DNA from: Phenylobacterium deserti | GTDB lineage: Bacteria > Pseudomonadota > Alphaproteobacteria > Caulobacterales > Caulobacteraceae | Length of the DNA: 64,000 bases | Assembly: GCA_945883235.1 (NCBI GenBank) | Contig: CAMCXF010000012.1 | Span: 19,910-83,909, forward strand | Reading direction: 5' to 3' | In this document: one piece after another, positions 52,759 to 60,499 of the stretch | How the letters are laid out: each line of letters begins with the position of its first letter | Position numbering within the stretch: the stretch's first letter is position 1 | The notes under the pieces: generated by a model | Seen by the model: the letters and a program-made list of their open reading frames with translations, nothing else | Databases searched by the model: none | What the model was told of the DNA's origin: nothing | Made by a program: the position numbers and the translations under genes

Positions 52759-53403
52759 CTATTTCGGTTCAGGCGGCGCAGAGCCTGGAGCCGCGCCAGC
52801 CGGGGCAAAGTCCACGCTGGGCGCCGACTGGGCCGAGGCGGTGGCCTGGAACAACTCCATGGGCTTGGACGCGGCGTACATCGTCTTCGCCCAGAATACC
52901 TGCGGGAAGGTGCGCAGCGTGGTGTTGAAGTCTCTCACCGCTTCGTTGTAGTCGCGCCGTGAAATCGCGATCCGGTTCTCGGTGCCTTCCAGCTGGCTCT
53001 GCAGCGCCATGAAATTCTGGTTCGACTTCAGGTCGGGGTAGTTCTCCTGCAGCACCCGCATGGGCGCCAGGGCGACCGACAGGCTGTTCTGGGCTGCGGC
53101 ATAGCGCTGGAACGCCGCCGGATCGGTGGTGATGCTGGCGTCGGATTTCACCTGCATCGCTCCGGCACGGGCCTCCGACACGCCGATCAGGACAGAGCTT
53201 TCCTGAGCCGCATAACCCTTCACCGTAGCCACCAGATTGGGGATCAGGTCGCTGCGGCGCTGATACTGGTTCTGGACCTCCGCCCATTGGGCCTTCGCCT
53301 TTTCCTCCTTGGTCGGGATGGAATTGATTCCGCAGGCCGCCAGGGCCAGCGGGGCGATCATCAGCACGGCGATGCGCGCCAGGCGTTGGGTCAGGGTATT
53401 CAT
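52759..53403 (-). CDS. lemA: LemA family lipoprotein
   Basis: 214 residues from ATG 53403. Lipobox LALAAC places the acylated Cys at 24. The LemA helical core is clear (YQRRSDLIPNLVATVKGYAAQES, NLVATV, ENRIAISRRDYNEAVRDFNT, TFPQVFWAKTMYAA in order). LemA proteins are envelope coiled coils of uncertain role, commonly encoded with YgcG/TPM proteins as here. The C-terminal Pro/Ala-rich tail (APAGAAPGSAPPEPK) is low complexity. Divergent from a methyltransferase gene. Confidence 0.93.
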   Translation of the reverse strand: MNTLTQRLARIAVLMIAPLALAACGINSIPTKEEKAKAQWAEVQNQYQRRSDLIPNLVATVKGYAAQESSVLIGVSEARAGAMQVKSDASITTDPAAFQRYAAAQNSLSVALAPMRVLQENYPDLKSNQNFMALQSQLEGTENRIAISRRDYNEAVRDFNTTLRTFPQVFWAKTMYAASKPMELFQATASAQSAPSVDFAPAGAAPGSAPPEPK

Positions 53404-53478
53404 CGGCGTTCCCAGGTTGAGTGCGATTTGTGGACCGCGCATTGATCATGCGCAACGGCGCGCGCAAAAAGACGTTCC

Positions 53479-54246
53479 ATGGTCAAAGCCAAGCCCTACT
53501 ACGCCGAAGGTGCGCTGAGCGCCCTGTACTACGACGTCGTCACCGCCGCTGACGCGCGGGTCCGGGGCGATGAAGCGGTCTACGTCGATCTGGCGCAACC
53601 GGGGGCCGAAATCCTCGAACTGGGTGCGGGGACAGGTCGGCTGACCTGCTACCTGGCCGCGCGCGGGTTCACAGTGACGGGCGTCGATATCGCTGCGGCC
53701 ATGCTGGCTCAGGCCCGAAAGCGCGTCGGCGCGCTGGAGCCCGAGGTTGCAGCCCACGTCACCCTTCGCCTGGGAGATCTTACCGCGCTGGACCTGAAGC
53801 AGACCTTTGATCTTGTGATCTGCCCCTACCACACCCTGGCCCATATTCCGGCGGGTGCAGCCTGGAAGAACGGGTTTCTGACGGCGGCCCGGCATCTGGT
53901 GCCGGGCGGGCTATTTGCGGTGCACCTGCCCAAGCTCGAGGTCATGCAGGGGCTGGGTGCCATCGACCCGAAGGCCAGGGTGATGGACCAGCCCATGGGC
54001 GACGGTCGACGCCTGCTGATCTATGTCCGGGAACGTAGTTTCCGGCCCGGCTTGAACCGGCTGGAACAGGTGCTGGACTATGCCGTGGTCGATGCTGCTG
54101 GCGTGGAAGTGCAACGCTCTTCGGAGCGCCTGGTGCTCTACATGCAGGACCCGCAGCCCTTCGCCGAGGCCACCGGCTTCACCCTCGACCGCCAGCCCAT
54201 CGACCAGGGTGGCGACGGCGATATCTGGGTTTTCCGGAAAGTTTAG
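53479..54246 (+). CDS. class I SAM-dependent methyltransferase
   Basis: 255 residues. Motif I LELGAGTGRLTCYLAARG with acidic GVDIAAAML, and DLVICPYHTLAHI in the catalytic region, typical of Methyltransf_25-like enzymes that act on small molecules. It precedes, convergently by 4 bases (stops overlap at 54243-54246), the DUF1365-amine-oxidase pair. Its own operon is the single gene between LemA and that cluster, so membership of the lipid cluster is only positional. Substrate unknown. Confidence 0.85.
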   Translation: MVKAKPYYAEGALSALYYDVVTAADARVRGDEAVYVDLAQPGAEILELGAGTGRLTCYLAARGFTVTGVDIAAAMLAQARKRVGALEPEVAAHVTLRLGDLTALDLKQTFDLVICPYHTLAHIPAGAAWKNGFLTAARHLVPGGLFAVHLPKLEVMQGLGAIDPKARVMDQPMGDGRRLLIYVRERSFRPGLNRLEQVLDYAVVDAAGVEVQRSSERLVLYMQDPQPFAEATGFTLDRQPIDQGGDGDIWVFRKV

Positions 54247-55019
54247 GCGGCGAGAGAGGCTGGTGTCACCACCGTCACCGACCACCCCGGCTTTGCCGGT
54301 CGTTGTCGCACCTTCTCGCCCTTGAGCCAGATCCGCAGCGCCTCCCAGTGGATGGCCGCGACCACGCCCACCGTCATCAGGGGGTGGGACAGCCAGGCCC
54401 TGAACAGCGCGCCGTCGGTGAGGTTCTGACGCGCCGCCACAAATCCCGTCGCCAGCACTCGACCCTCGGCGTCATCGACATCCACCAGCACCTGCACTTG
54501 ATCGCCGGGTGGCCGGATGCGGAACGCATAGCTCAGGTCCATGTCCATGAAGGGCGAGACGTAGAAGCCCTTTTCGCAGGCCTGCTTCACCAGGGGCGCA
54601 TCGTCCGCGGGGATCAGATAGCTGTGACGCTCGCCGAAGGTGTTGTTCACCTCATAGAGGATCGCGCTCAACGCCCCGTCCGCGCGATGGCAGAAGAAGA
54701 CCGTGATCGGGTTGAATCCCAGGCCCAGAATGCGTGGCATGGCCAGCATCCGCACAGGTCCGCCGCGCGCGATCCCCGCCGCCGCCAGCTGGGTTTCGAC
54801 CTGGGTTTTCAGGGGCATATCTGATCCGTCGCCGTGTGCGGTCGGATCGAAGCTGACCAGATTGAACCGCTTCAGCGAGAACAGTTTCAAGGTTCGATCC
54901 AGAACCTCAAGCTCATCCAGGTCCAGCAGCAGCATGAAGATCCGGTAGCGCAGGGCATGTTTCCGAGGCTTCAGGCGGGCGTGCGTCACCACCCCCGGAT
55001 AGAGGCCCGAGGCGAACAT
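54243..55019 (-). CDS. DUF1365 domain protein
   Basis: 258 residues from ATG 55019, whose bases overlap the stop of the FAD oxidoreductase (TGATG). DUF1365 pattern: ASGLYPGVVTHARLKPRKHALRYRIFMLLLDLDE in outline, then FNPITVFFCHRADG and FYVSPFMDMDLSYAFRI. These proteins nearly always pair with an FAD amine-oxidase-like gene and a cyclopropane-synthase-like gene, and in Rhodobacter are among the singlet-oxygen (RpoE/ChrR) regulon. Role unproven; probably binds or processes a fatty acyl chain in the modification pathway. Confidence 0.87.
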   Translation of the reverse strand: MFASGLYPGVVTHARLKPRKHALRYRIFMLLLDLDELEVLDRTLKLFSLKRFNLVSFDPTAHGDGSDMPLKTQVETQLAAAGIARGGPVRMLAMPRILGLGFNPITVFFCHRADGALSAILYEVNNTFGERHSYLIPADDAPLVKQACEKGFYVSPFMDMDLSYAFRIRPPGDQVQVLVDVDDAEGRVLATGFVAARQNLTDGALFRAWLSHPLMTVGVVAAIHWEALRIWLKGEKVRQRPAKPGWSVTVVTPASLAA

Positions 55020-56371
55020 CAGGCCGCAGCCTCCGCCAGTTCCGGTGTCCGCACATGGATGCGGCCGCTCTCGTTGTCGACGGTCCAAGGTCGGCGCACG
55101 CCGCCCAGCTGTTCGGCCACCGCCAGCCCGGACTGCAGGGCGTCCTCGTGGAAGCCATGGCCCAGGTAGGACCCACAGAACCAGGTCCGTCGGACCCCTT
55201 GAACATCCCAGATCTGTTGCTGGGCGGCGATGGCGCCGGCGTCGAACAGCGGGTGGTCATAAACCTCGGTCTTGATCAGCTTGTCCGCCGCGATCTCCTT
55301 GTTCGGGTTCAGCGTAGCGAACAGGTCCGGTGCATTCTTCAGGCTCTGCAGGCGCGTCATCCAGTAGGTCACCGAGCCCTCGCCCGGCGCAGCGCGCATG
55401 CCGATGTGGTTCCAGCTGGTCCAGGCCGCCCGGCGTTTCGGCATCAGCACCGTATCGGTGTGCAGCGCGATCAGATTGCGGCTGTATTTGAAGGCCCCCA
55501 ACAGGCGCTGCTCGTCCGGTGTCGGATCGTCCAGCAGGGCAAGCGCGGCGTCGCCGTGCGTGGCGATCACCACTTCATCGAAGCGTTCGCGCGAACCACC
55601 GGCCAGTCTCAATTCCACGCCGTTGACATCGCGCCGCACGCCGGCAACACGCACGCCTTTGCGGACTTCGCCCTGATAGGCCGCTGAGAGTTTGGCCACA
55701 TAGGCCCGTGACCCGCCCTCGACGGTGCGCCAGAGGCCCCGGCCCGCAATCGTCATCATCCCGTGGTTCAGGAAGAAACGGATTAGCGAGGCGGCCGGAT
55801 AGCTTCCGATCTGGTCCAGCGGCGTCGACCAGATGGCTGCGGCCTGGGGCAGCAGATGGTCATCCCGGAACGCCGGGCCATAGCCCTTGGCTTTCAGATA
55901 GTCGTCCAGCGGCGTCGCATTGCGCTCCAGGTCCGCCACATCCGCTGCCGCCGTGTAGAAGAAGCGTGTGATGTCCAGCAACAGCCGCCAGAAGCGCGGT
56001 GACAGCAGGTTACGTTTCTGGGCAAACACGCCGCCCAGGCCAAAGCTGGAATACTCAAACGCGCCATTGTCCAGCGACACACTCAGCGACATGTCGGCAT
56101 TGAGGCTGGGTACGTCCAGGTGCTCAAGCAGCGCCGTGAAGTTGGGATAGTTGCCTTCGTTATAGACGATGAAGCCGGTGTCGACCGGCACAGTGCCGTT
56201 GTGGCCGGGCGCGTCGGCGGTGTGGGCATGGCCGCCCAGTCGATGGTCGGCCTCGAACAGGGTCACCTGATGTTTGCCGGACAACAGCCAGGCCGCAGAC
56301 AGTCCCGCAATACCTGCGCCGATGACGGCCACATTCAGCCGATGGTCCGAACTCGTTTCCAAGCGAATCAA
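55019..56371 (-). CDS. FAD-dependent amine-oxidase-like oxidoreductase of lipid cluster
   Basis: 450 residues. N-terminal FAD motif VAVIGAGIAGLSAAWLL and LFEADHRLGGHAHT (desaturase/NAD-binding_8 type). The start is uncertain: TTG 56371, or TTG 56362 which has AGGAA 9 bases upstream. These oxidoreductases occur beside DUF1365 and CFA-like genes and, from Rhodobacter work I recall, may be desaturases or oxygenases in furan fatty acid synthesis (Ufa proteins). No chrR/sigma gene is in the window. Divergent from the DUF1295-CFA-DUF2177 operon. Confidence 0.85.
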   Translation of the reverse strand: MIRLETSSDHRLNVAVIGAGIAGLSAAWLLSGKHQVTLFEADHRLGGHAHTADAPGHNGTVPVDTGFIVYNEGNYPNFTALLEHLDVPSLNADMSLSVSLDNGAFEYSSFGLGGVFAQKRNLLSPRFWRLLLDITRFFYTAAADVADLERNATPLDDYLKAKGYGPAFRDDHLLPQAAAIWSTPLDQIGSYPAASLIRFFLNHGMMTIAGRGLWRTVEGGSRAYVAKLSAAYQGEVRKGVRVAGVRRDVNGVELRLAGGSRERFDEVVIATHGDAALALLDDPTPDEQRLLGAFKYSRNLIALHTDTVLMPKRRAAWTSWNHIGMRAAPGEGSVTYWMTRLQSLKNAPDLFATLNPNKEIAADKLIKTEVYDHPLFDAGAIAAQQQIWDVQGVRRTWFCGSYLGHGFHEDALQSGLAVAEQLGGVRRPWTVDNESGRIHVRTPELAEAAA

Positions 56372-56499
56372 TTCCTATTTGCACAAAGTCGGCGTGCGCG
56401 ATCCTCACGCGCGCCTGCTTAGCAAAGGCTACGGCGCGATCACAGTGCCGGATGCGTCCGCGTCCGGGCCGGGGCCGTATGCCGCAGCAGGAGTGTTGA

Positions 56500-57294
56500 A
56501 TGCCGGCGATGATTGTTCTGGGCGTGCTGGCGGCGATGCTGGGCGTGATGCTGTCGGCCTGGGCGTTCGGGATGGCACGCCGCAACGGCGGCTGGACCGA
56601 CGTGTTCTGGACCTGGGGCACCGGCATCGTATTGGCCAGTGCCGCGCTCTATCCAATTTACGAGGCCGCGCCGGGGCCGCGCCAATGGCTGGTGGCGGCT
56701 TTCATGCTGATCTGGGGTGTGCGCCTCGGGCTCTATCTGACGCCGCGCGTCGCCGGACATCCCGAGGATATCCGCTACGCTGCGTTCCGCGACGGCGACC
56801 CGAAGACCTATCCTTGGCGGATGCTGTTCGTAACCCTGCCGCAGGCCCCGGCGTCGGCCCTGCTGGCGATCTCGGTGGTGCTGGCGGCAAGACGCCCCGA
56901 GGTCGACCTCGACCTTCGCGATGCAATAGGCGCGGCGATCTTTCTGATCGCCATCGTCGGCGAGACTCTCGCCGACCGCCAGATGAAACGGTTCCGCAGC
57001 AATCCGGCAAACAAGAGCAGGGTCATGGATCAGGGGCTCTGGGCCTGGTCACGACATCCCAACTATTTCTTCCAGTGGCTGGGGTGGATGGTCTATCCGG
57101 CGATGGTGCTGCACATCGGCCAACCCCTTTCCTGGCTCAGCCTGACGGCCCCGGTCGTCATGTTCGGCCTGCTGCGCTACGTCTCCGGCGTGCCGCTGCT
57201 GGAGGCTACGATGCTGAAATCCCGCGGCGATCTGTTCCGCGACTATCAACGGCGCGTCAGCGTCTTCTTCCCCTTTCCCCCCAAGCGAGCCTAG
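56500..57294 (+). CDS. DUF1295 membrane protein (steroid 5-alpha-reductase-like fold)
   Basis: 264 residues. Start ATG 56500 preceded by AGGAG. About six to seven membrane helices; the C-terminal motif SRHPNYFFQWLGWMVYPAMVLHIG is the DUF1295/ICMT-like signature that binds NADPH or SAM-type cofactor in relatives. The cluster (amine oxidase, DUF1365, DUF1295, CFA synthase, DUF2177) appears in many alphaproteobacteria. Presumed acyl-chain or sterol-like double-bond reduction; unproven. Confidence 0.88.
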   Translation: MPAMIVLGVLAAMLGVMLSAWAFGMARRNGGWTDVFWTWGTGIVLASAALYPIYEAAPGPRQWLVAAFMLIWGVRLGLYLTPRVAGHPEDIRYAAFRDGDPKTYPWRMLFVTLPQAPASALLAISVVLAARRPEVDLDLRDAIGAAIFLIAIVGETLADRQMKRFRSNPANKSRVMDQGLWAWSRHPNYFFQWLGWMVYPAMVLHIGQPLSWLSLTAPVVMFGLLRYVSGVPLLEATMLKSRGDLFRDYQRRVSVFFPFPPKRA

Positions 57295-57300
57295 TTCCGT

Positions 57301-58326
57301 ATGAGCCTGATCTCCGCCACCATCGACACGTTCGAGGGCGCGCCCCTGCCCGACGTTGTACGGAAAACCGCCATCAGCCTGCTGGTCGCCAATGCACGTC
57401 GACAGCTTTCCGGTTCGGGACCGGAAACCGAAGCTGCCTTCGCCCGGGAAATGTCGGAGCGCCCGATTGCCGAGCACGCGGACGCGGCCAATGCCCAGCA
57501 TTACGAGGTGCCGGCCGCGTTCTTTCTCAACTGCCTGGGCCCGCAGCTGAAATATTCCAGCGCCCTTTATCTGAACCCCGGAGACACCCTTGCGCAGGCC
57601 GAGGAATACGGCCTGAAGGAAACCGCCGAACACGCCGATTTGCAGGACGGTCAGCGCATCCTGGAGTTGGGCTGCGGCTGGGGGTCGCTGTCGCTCTGGA
57701 TGGCAAAGACCTATCCCGGTGCCCGCGTCACCGGCGTTTCCAATTCCGCCAGCCAGCGTGAATTCATCATGGCCCGCGCGGCCGAGCGCGGCCTGACCAA
57801 CCTGGAAATCATTACCTGCGATATGAACGACTTCGAGGCGCCGGGCGAATTTGACCGCGTCGTCTCGGTCGAGATGTTCGAGCATATGGCGAACTGGCGC
57901 GCCCTTCTGGGCCGGGTGAAGACCTGGCTGAAACCGGACGGACGCCTGTTCATCCACGTGTTCACACACAAGACCGCACCCTATCGCTTCGACCTCAACG
58001 ATGAGGCCGACTGGATCGGCAAGTATTTCTTCTCCGGCGGGGTGATGCCAAGCCATGGGCTGATCACGCAGTTCCCGGACCTGTTCGTTCTGGAGCAGGA
58101 TTGGCGCTGGAGCGGGATCCACTATCAGAAGACAGCCCTGCACTGGCTGGACCTGTACGACGCCAATATCGCGAAGATCCGCCCGGTGCTGGAAAGTGTC
58201 TACGGCAAGGACGCTACCCTCTGGCACCGTCGCTGGCGGCTTTTCTTTCTCGCCACCGCCGGTCTGTTCGGGCACCGTGGCGGTACGGAATGGGGCGTCA
58301 GCCACTATCGGCTGCGGCCGGCCTGA
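57301..58326 (+). CDS. cyclopropane-fatty-acyl-phospholipid synthase family methyltransferase
   Basis: 341 residues, slightly shorter than Cfa from E. coli. SAM-binding ILELGCGWGSLSLWMAKTYPG and the catalytic region VEMFEHMANWRALLG are typical of SAM-dependent methylation of unsaturated phospholipid chains. Cyclopropane formation is the reference reaction, but the gene's company (FAD oxidoreductase, DUF1365, DUF1295) matches the branch that makes 11-methyl or furan-type fatty acids in Rhodobacter (UfaM), recalled from literature and not decidable here. It starts 6 bases after the DUF1295 stop. Confidence 0.88.
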   Translation: MSLISATIDTFEGAPLPDVVRKTAISLLVANARRQLSGSGPETEAAFAREMSERPIAEHADAANAQHYEVPAAFFLNCLGPQLKYSSALYLNPGDTLAQAEEYGLKETAEHADLQDGQRILELGCGWGSLSLWMAKTYPGARVTGVSNSASQREFIMARAAERGLTNLEIITCDMNDFEAPGEFDRVVSVEMFEHMANWRALLGRVKTWLKPDGRLFIHVFTHKTAPYRFDLNDEADWIGKYFFSGGVMPSHGLITQFPDLFVLEQDWRWSGIHYQKTALHWLDLYDANIAKIRPVLESVYGKDATLWHRRWRLFFLATAGLFGHRGGTEWGVSHYRLRPA

Positions 58327-58346
58327 ATGTATTGGGAACCCTGTCG

Positions 58347-58748
58347 ATGCGGCGTCTGATCCTGACCTACCTTGCCACGGGCGTAGCCTTTGCCGCCGTC
58401 GACTACATCTGGCTGACCCAGTTTGGCCCCAAGGTCTATTTCCCGACACTGGATCCAGTGGCATTGCCCAGCGCCCGGCTTGGGCCGGCAGCGGTGTTCT
58501 ATTTTGCCTACATCGTCGGCGTGATGGCTCTGGCGATCTGGCCCAATCGCGACAAGCCGCTGATCAAGACCACCCTGACCGGGGCGATGCTGGGGGCCAT
58601 GTGCTACGCCACCTATGACCTGACCAACCAGGCGACGCTCCGGGTCTGGTCGACCCACATCACCATCATCGACATTACCTGGGGCACCTTCATCACCGCT
58701 TTCGGGGCGACAGTGGGGGGATGGGTGTTTCGGCGACTGAACGCCTGA
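58347..58748 (+). CDS. DUF2177 family membrane protein
   Basis: 133 residues from ATG 58347. Four hydrophobic helices: MRRLILTYLATGVAFAAVDYIWL, FYFAYIVGVMALAIW, TGAMLGAMCYATYDLTNQATL and TWGTFITAFGATVGGWVF in outline, with ATYDLTNQATL as the DUF2177 signature. Common companion of CFA-like genes; role unknown, possibly in transport or assembly of modified lipids. It lies 20 bases after the CFA gene and ends the operon. Confidence 0.85.
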   Translation: MRRLILTYLATGVAFAAVDYIWLTQFGPKVYFPTLDPVALPSARLGPAAVFYFAYIVGVMALAIWPNRDKPLIKTTLTGAMLGAMCYATYDLTNQATLRVWSTHITIIDITWGTFITAFGATVGGWVFRRLNA

Positions 58749-58848
58749 CCTTTCCGCGCGATGGCGATTGTCCGCCGCGCTCCCCTCATGCCATGGTGTT
58801 TTCGAAGAACGGGGATGATGCCGCTGAAGTGGCGCGCCAGGCAATGGG

Positions 58849-60432
58849 ATGGAATCAGTGAGCGAGCGTGAAGCGTTGAATGCCCGGCTGGAAGCGGCCG
58901 CCATGGTCGGGATGAACACGGCGGTCTGGGCCTCTGTCCTGCCGGACAAGCCATCGGTCATCGACCCCGATGGCAGAGTCCGCACCTTCGCGGAGGTCAA
59001 TGCCAACGCCAACCGTATCGTGCGCCTGTTGCGGAATGCCGGGCTGAAGGCGGGCGACGCCGTGGCGATCCTCAGTTCGAACCGCGCCGAGTTCGTCGAG
59101 GTCCAGGCCGCCACCCTGCGCGGTGGTTTTCGTCTGACGCCGGTCAACTGGCACCTGAACGTCGACGAGATCAGCTATATCTTCAACGACTGTGAGGCTC
59201 TGGCCCTGTTTGCCGAAGGCAAGGTCGCAACCGCCAAAGCCTCAGCAGACGCAGCACCTGACCTGAAGATCAAGATCGCCATCGGGGGCGCGATCGAAGG
59301 TTTCACACCCTATGACGAGGCCCTCTCAGGACTCGACGGGTCCGACATCGAAGACCCTTCGCTTGGCAACCAGATGCTCTACACCTCCGGCACCACCGGC
59401 CGACCCAAAGGCGTTTTCCGCGCGGTTCCGGCGGTTACACCCCAGATGATGTACGCGCTGCGGGGTTACAACGAGACGTCAGTACAACTGTGCGCGGGGC
59501 CCGCCTACCACGCCGCGCCGCTGGTGTTCGACGTGCGCTCTGCCATGGGCGCGGGCTGCCCGCTGGTGTTCATGGACAAGTGGGACAGTGAACACGTGCT
59601 GGCCACCATCGACCGGCACAAGGTCACCCACATGCATCTGGTGCCAATCATGTTCCAGCGCCTGCTGGCGCTGCCTCCGGAGGTCAAGGCGAAGTACGAC
59701 GTCTCGAGCGTGACCTACATCGTCCACGGCGCGGCCCCCTGTCCGCCCGAGGTGAAATTTGCGATGATCGAGTGGTTCGGCCCGGTGCTGAGCGAGTACT
59801 ACGCGGGCTCCGAGGGCGGTGCCGGCTTCATGATCGACAGCCATGATTGGCTGCGCAAACCCGGATCGGTGGGCAAGCGTCCTGAACTGCTGGGCTCCAA
59901 AATCCTGGACGACCAGGGAAACGAGTGCGCGCCGAACGTCTCCGGCACGATCTATCACCAACTGCCGCCAGGCGGCGCGTTCACCTACTACAAGGACGAC
60001 AAGAAGACGGCGGCCAGCCGCGTCGGCGACTATTTCACCATGGGCGACATGGGTTACTTCGACGACGACGGATACCTGTTCCTGACCGGGCGGAGCGCCG
60101 AGACCATCATCTCCGGCGGGGTCAATATCTATCCCCAGGAAGTCGACAACGAGCTGGTCAAACACGACGCCGTGGCCGACAGCGCCACCGTCGGCATCCC
60201 CCACGACGAATGGGGCGAACAGGTCAAGGCCGTGATCCTGCTGAAACCCGGCTACCAGCCGTCCGACCTGCTGGCCCAGGAAATCCTTGGCTTCGCCCGC
60301 GACAGCCTGCCCGCCTTCAAGGTGCCCCGCAGCCTGGATTTCGTCACCGAACTGCCCCGCTCCGAAGCCGGAAAGATCCAGCGCGGCAAGGTAAGGGCAC
60401 CCTACTGGGAAGGTCGCGCGCGGCAGATCTGA
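58849..60432 (+). CDS. AMP-binding acyl-CoA synthetase
   Basis: 527 residues. P-loop LYTSGTTGRPKGVFR, core motif YYAGSEGGAGF and hinge RSAETIISGGVNIYPQEVD, C-terminal KVPRSLDFVTELPRSEAGKIQRGK with catalytic Lys. ATP-dependent CoA ligation of a medium or long-chain, cyclic or aromatic acid. Relatives accompany steroid and terpenoid side-chain degradation in sphingomonads. Start ATG 58849; GTG 58858 is an in-frame alternative. About 100 bases after the lipid cluster, so probably a separate unit. Confidence 0.9.
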   Translation: MESVSEREALNARLEAAAMVGMNTAVWASVLPDKPSVIDPDGRVRTFAEVNANANRIVRLLRNAGLKAGDAVAILSSNRAEFVEVQAATLRGGFRLTPVNWHLNVDEISYIFNDCEALALFAEGKVATAKASADAAPDLKIKIAIGGAIEGFTPYDEALSGLDGSDIEDPSLGNQMLYTSGTTGRPKGVFRAVPAVTPQMMYALRGYNETSVQLCAGPAYHAAPLVFDVRSAMGAGCPLVFMDKWDSEHVLATIDRHKVTHMHLVPIMFQRLLALPPEVKAKYDVSSVTYIVHGAAPCPPEVKFAMIEWFGPVLSEYYAGSEGGAGFMIDSHDWLRKPGSVGKRPELLGSKILDDQGNECAPNVSGTIYHQLPPGGAFTYYKDDKKTAASRVGDYFTMGDMGYFDDDGYLFLTGRSAETIISGGVNIYPQEVDNELVKHDAVADSATVGIPHDEWGEQVKAVILLKPGYQPSDLLAQEILGFARDSLPAFKVPRSLDFVTELPRSEAGKIQRGKVRAPYWEGRARQI

Positions 60433-60499
60433 GAACTCCCTGCAGAAGGTTGGTTTCGTCATGAAGGTGGGGGTACTCTGCAAGCCGTAGGGGACCCCC

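Noticed and set aside
57049..58464. 471-residue minus-strand frame opposite DUF1295 and CFA genes
   Set aside because: No SD or motif; antisense shadow of methyltransferase motifs on the plus strand.
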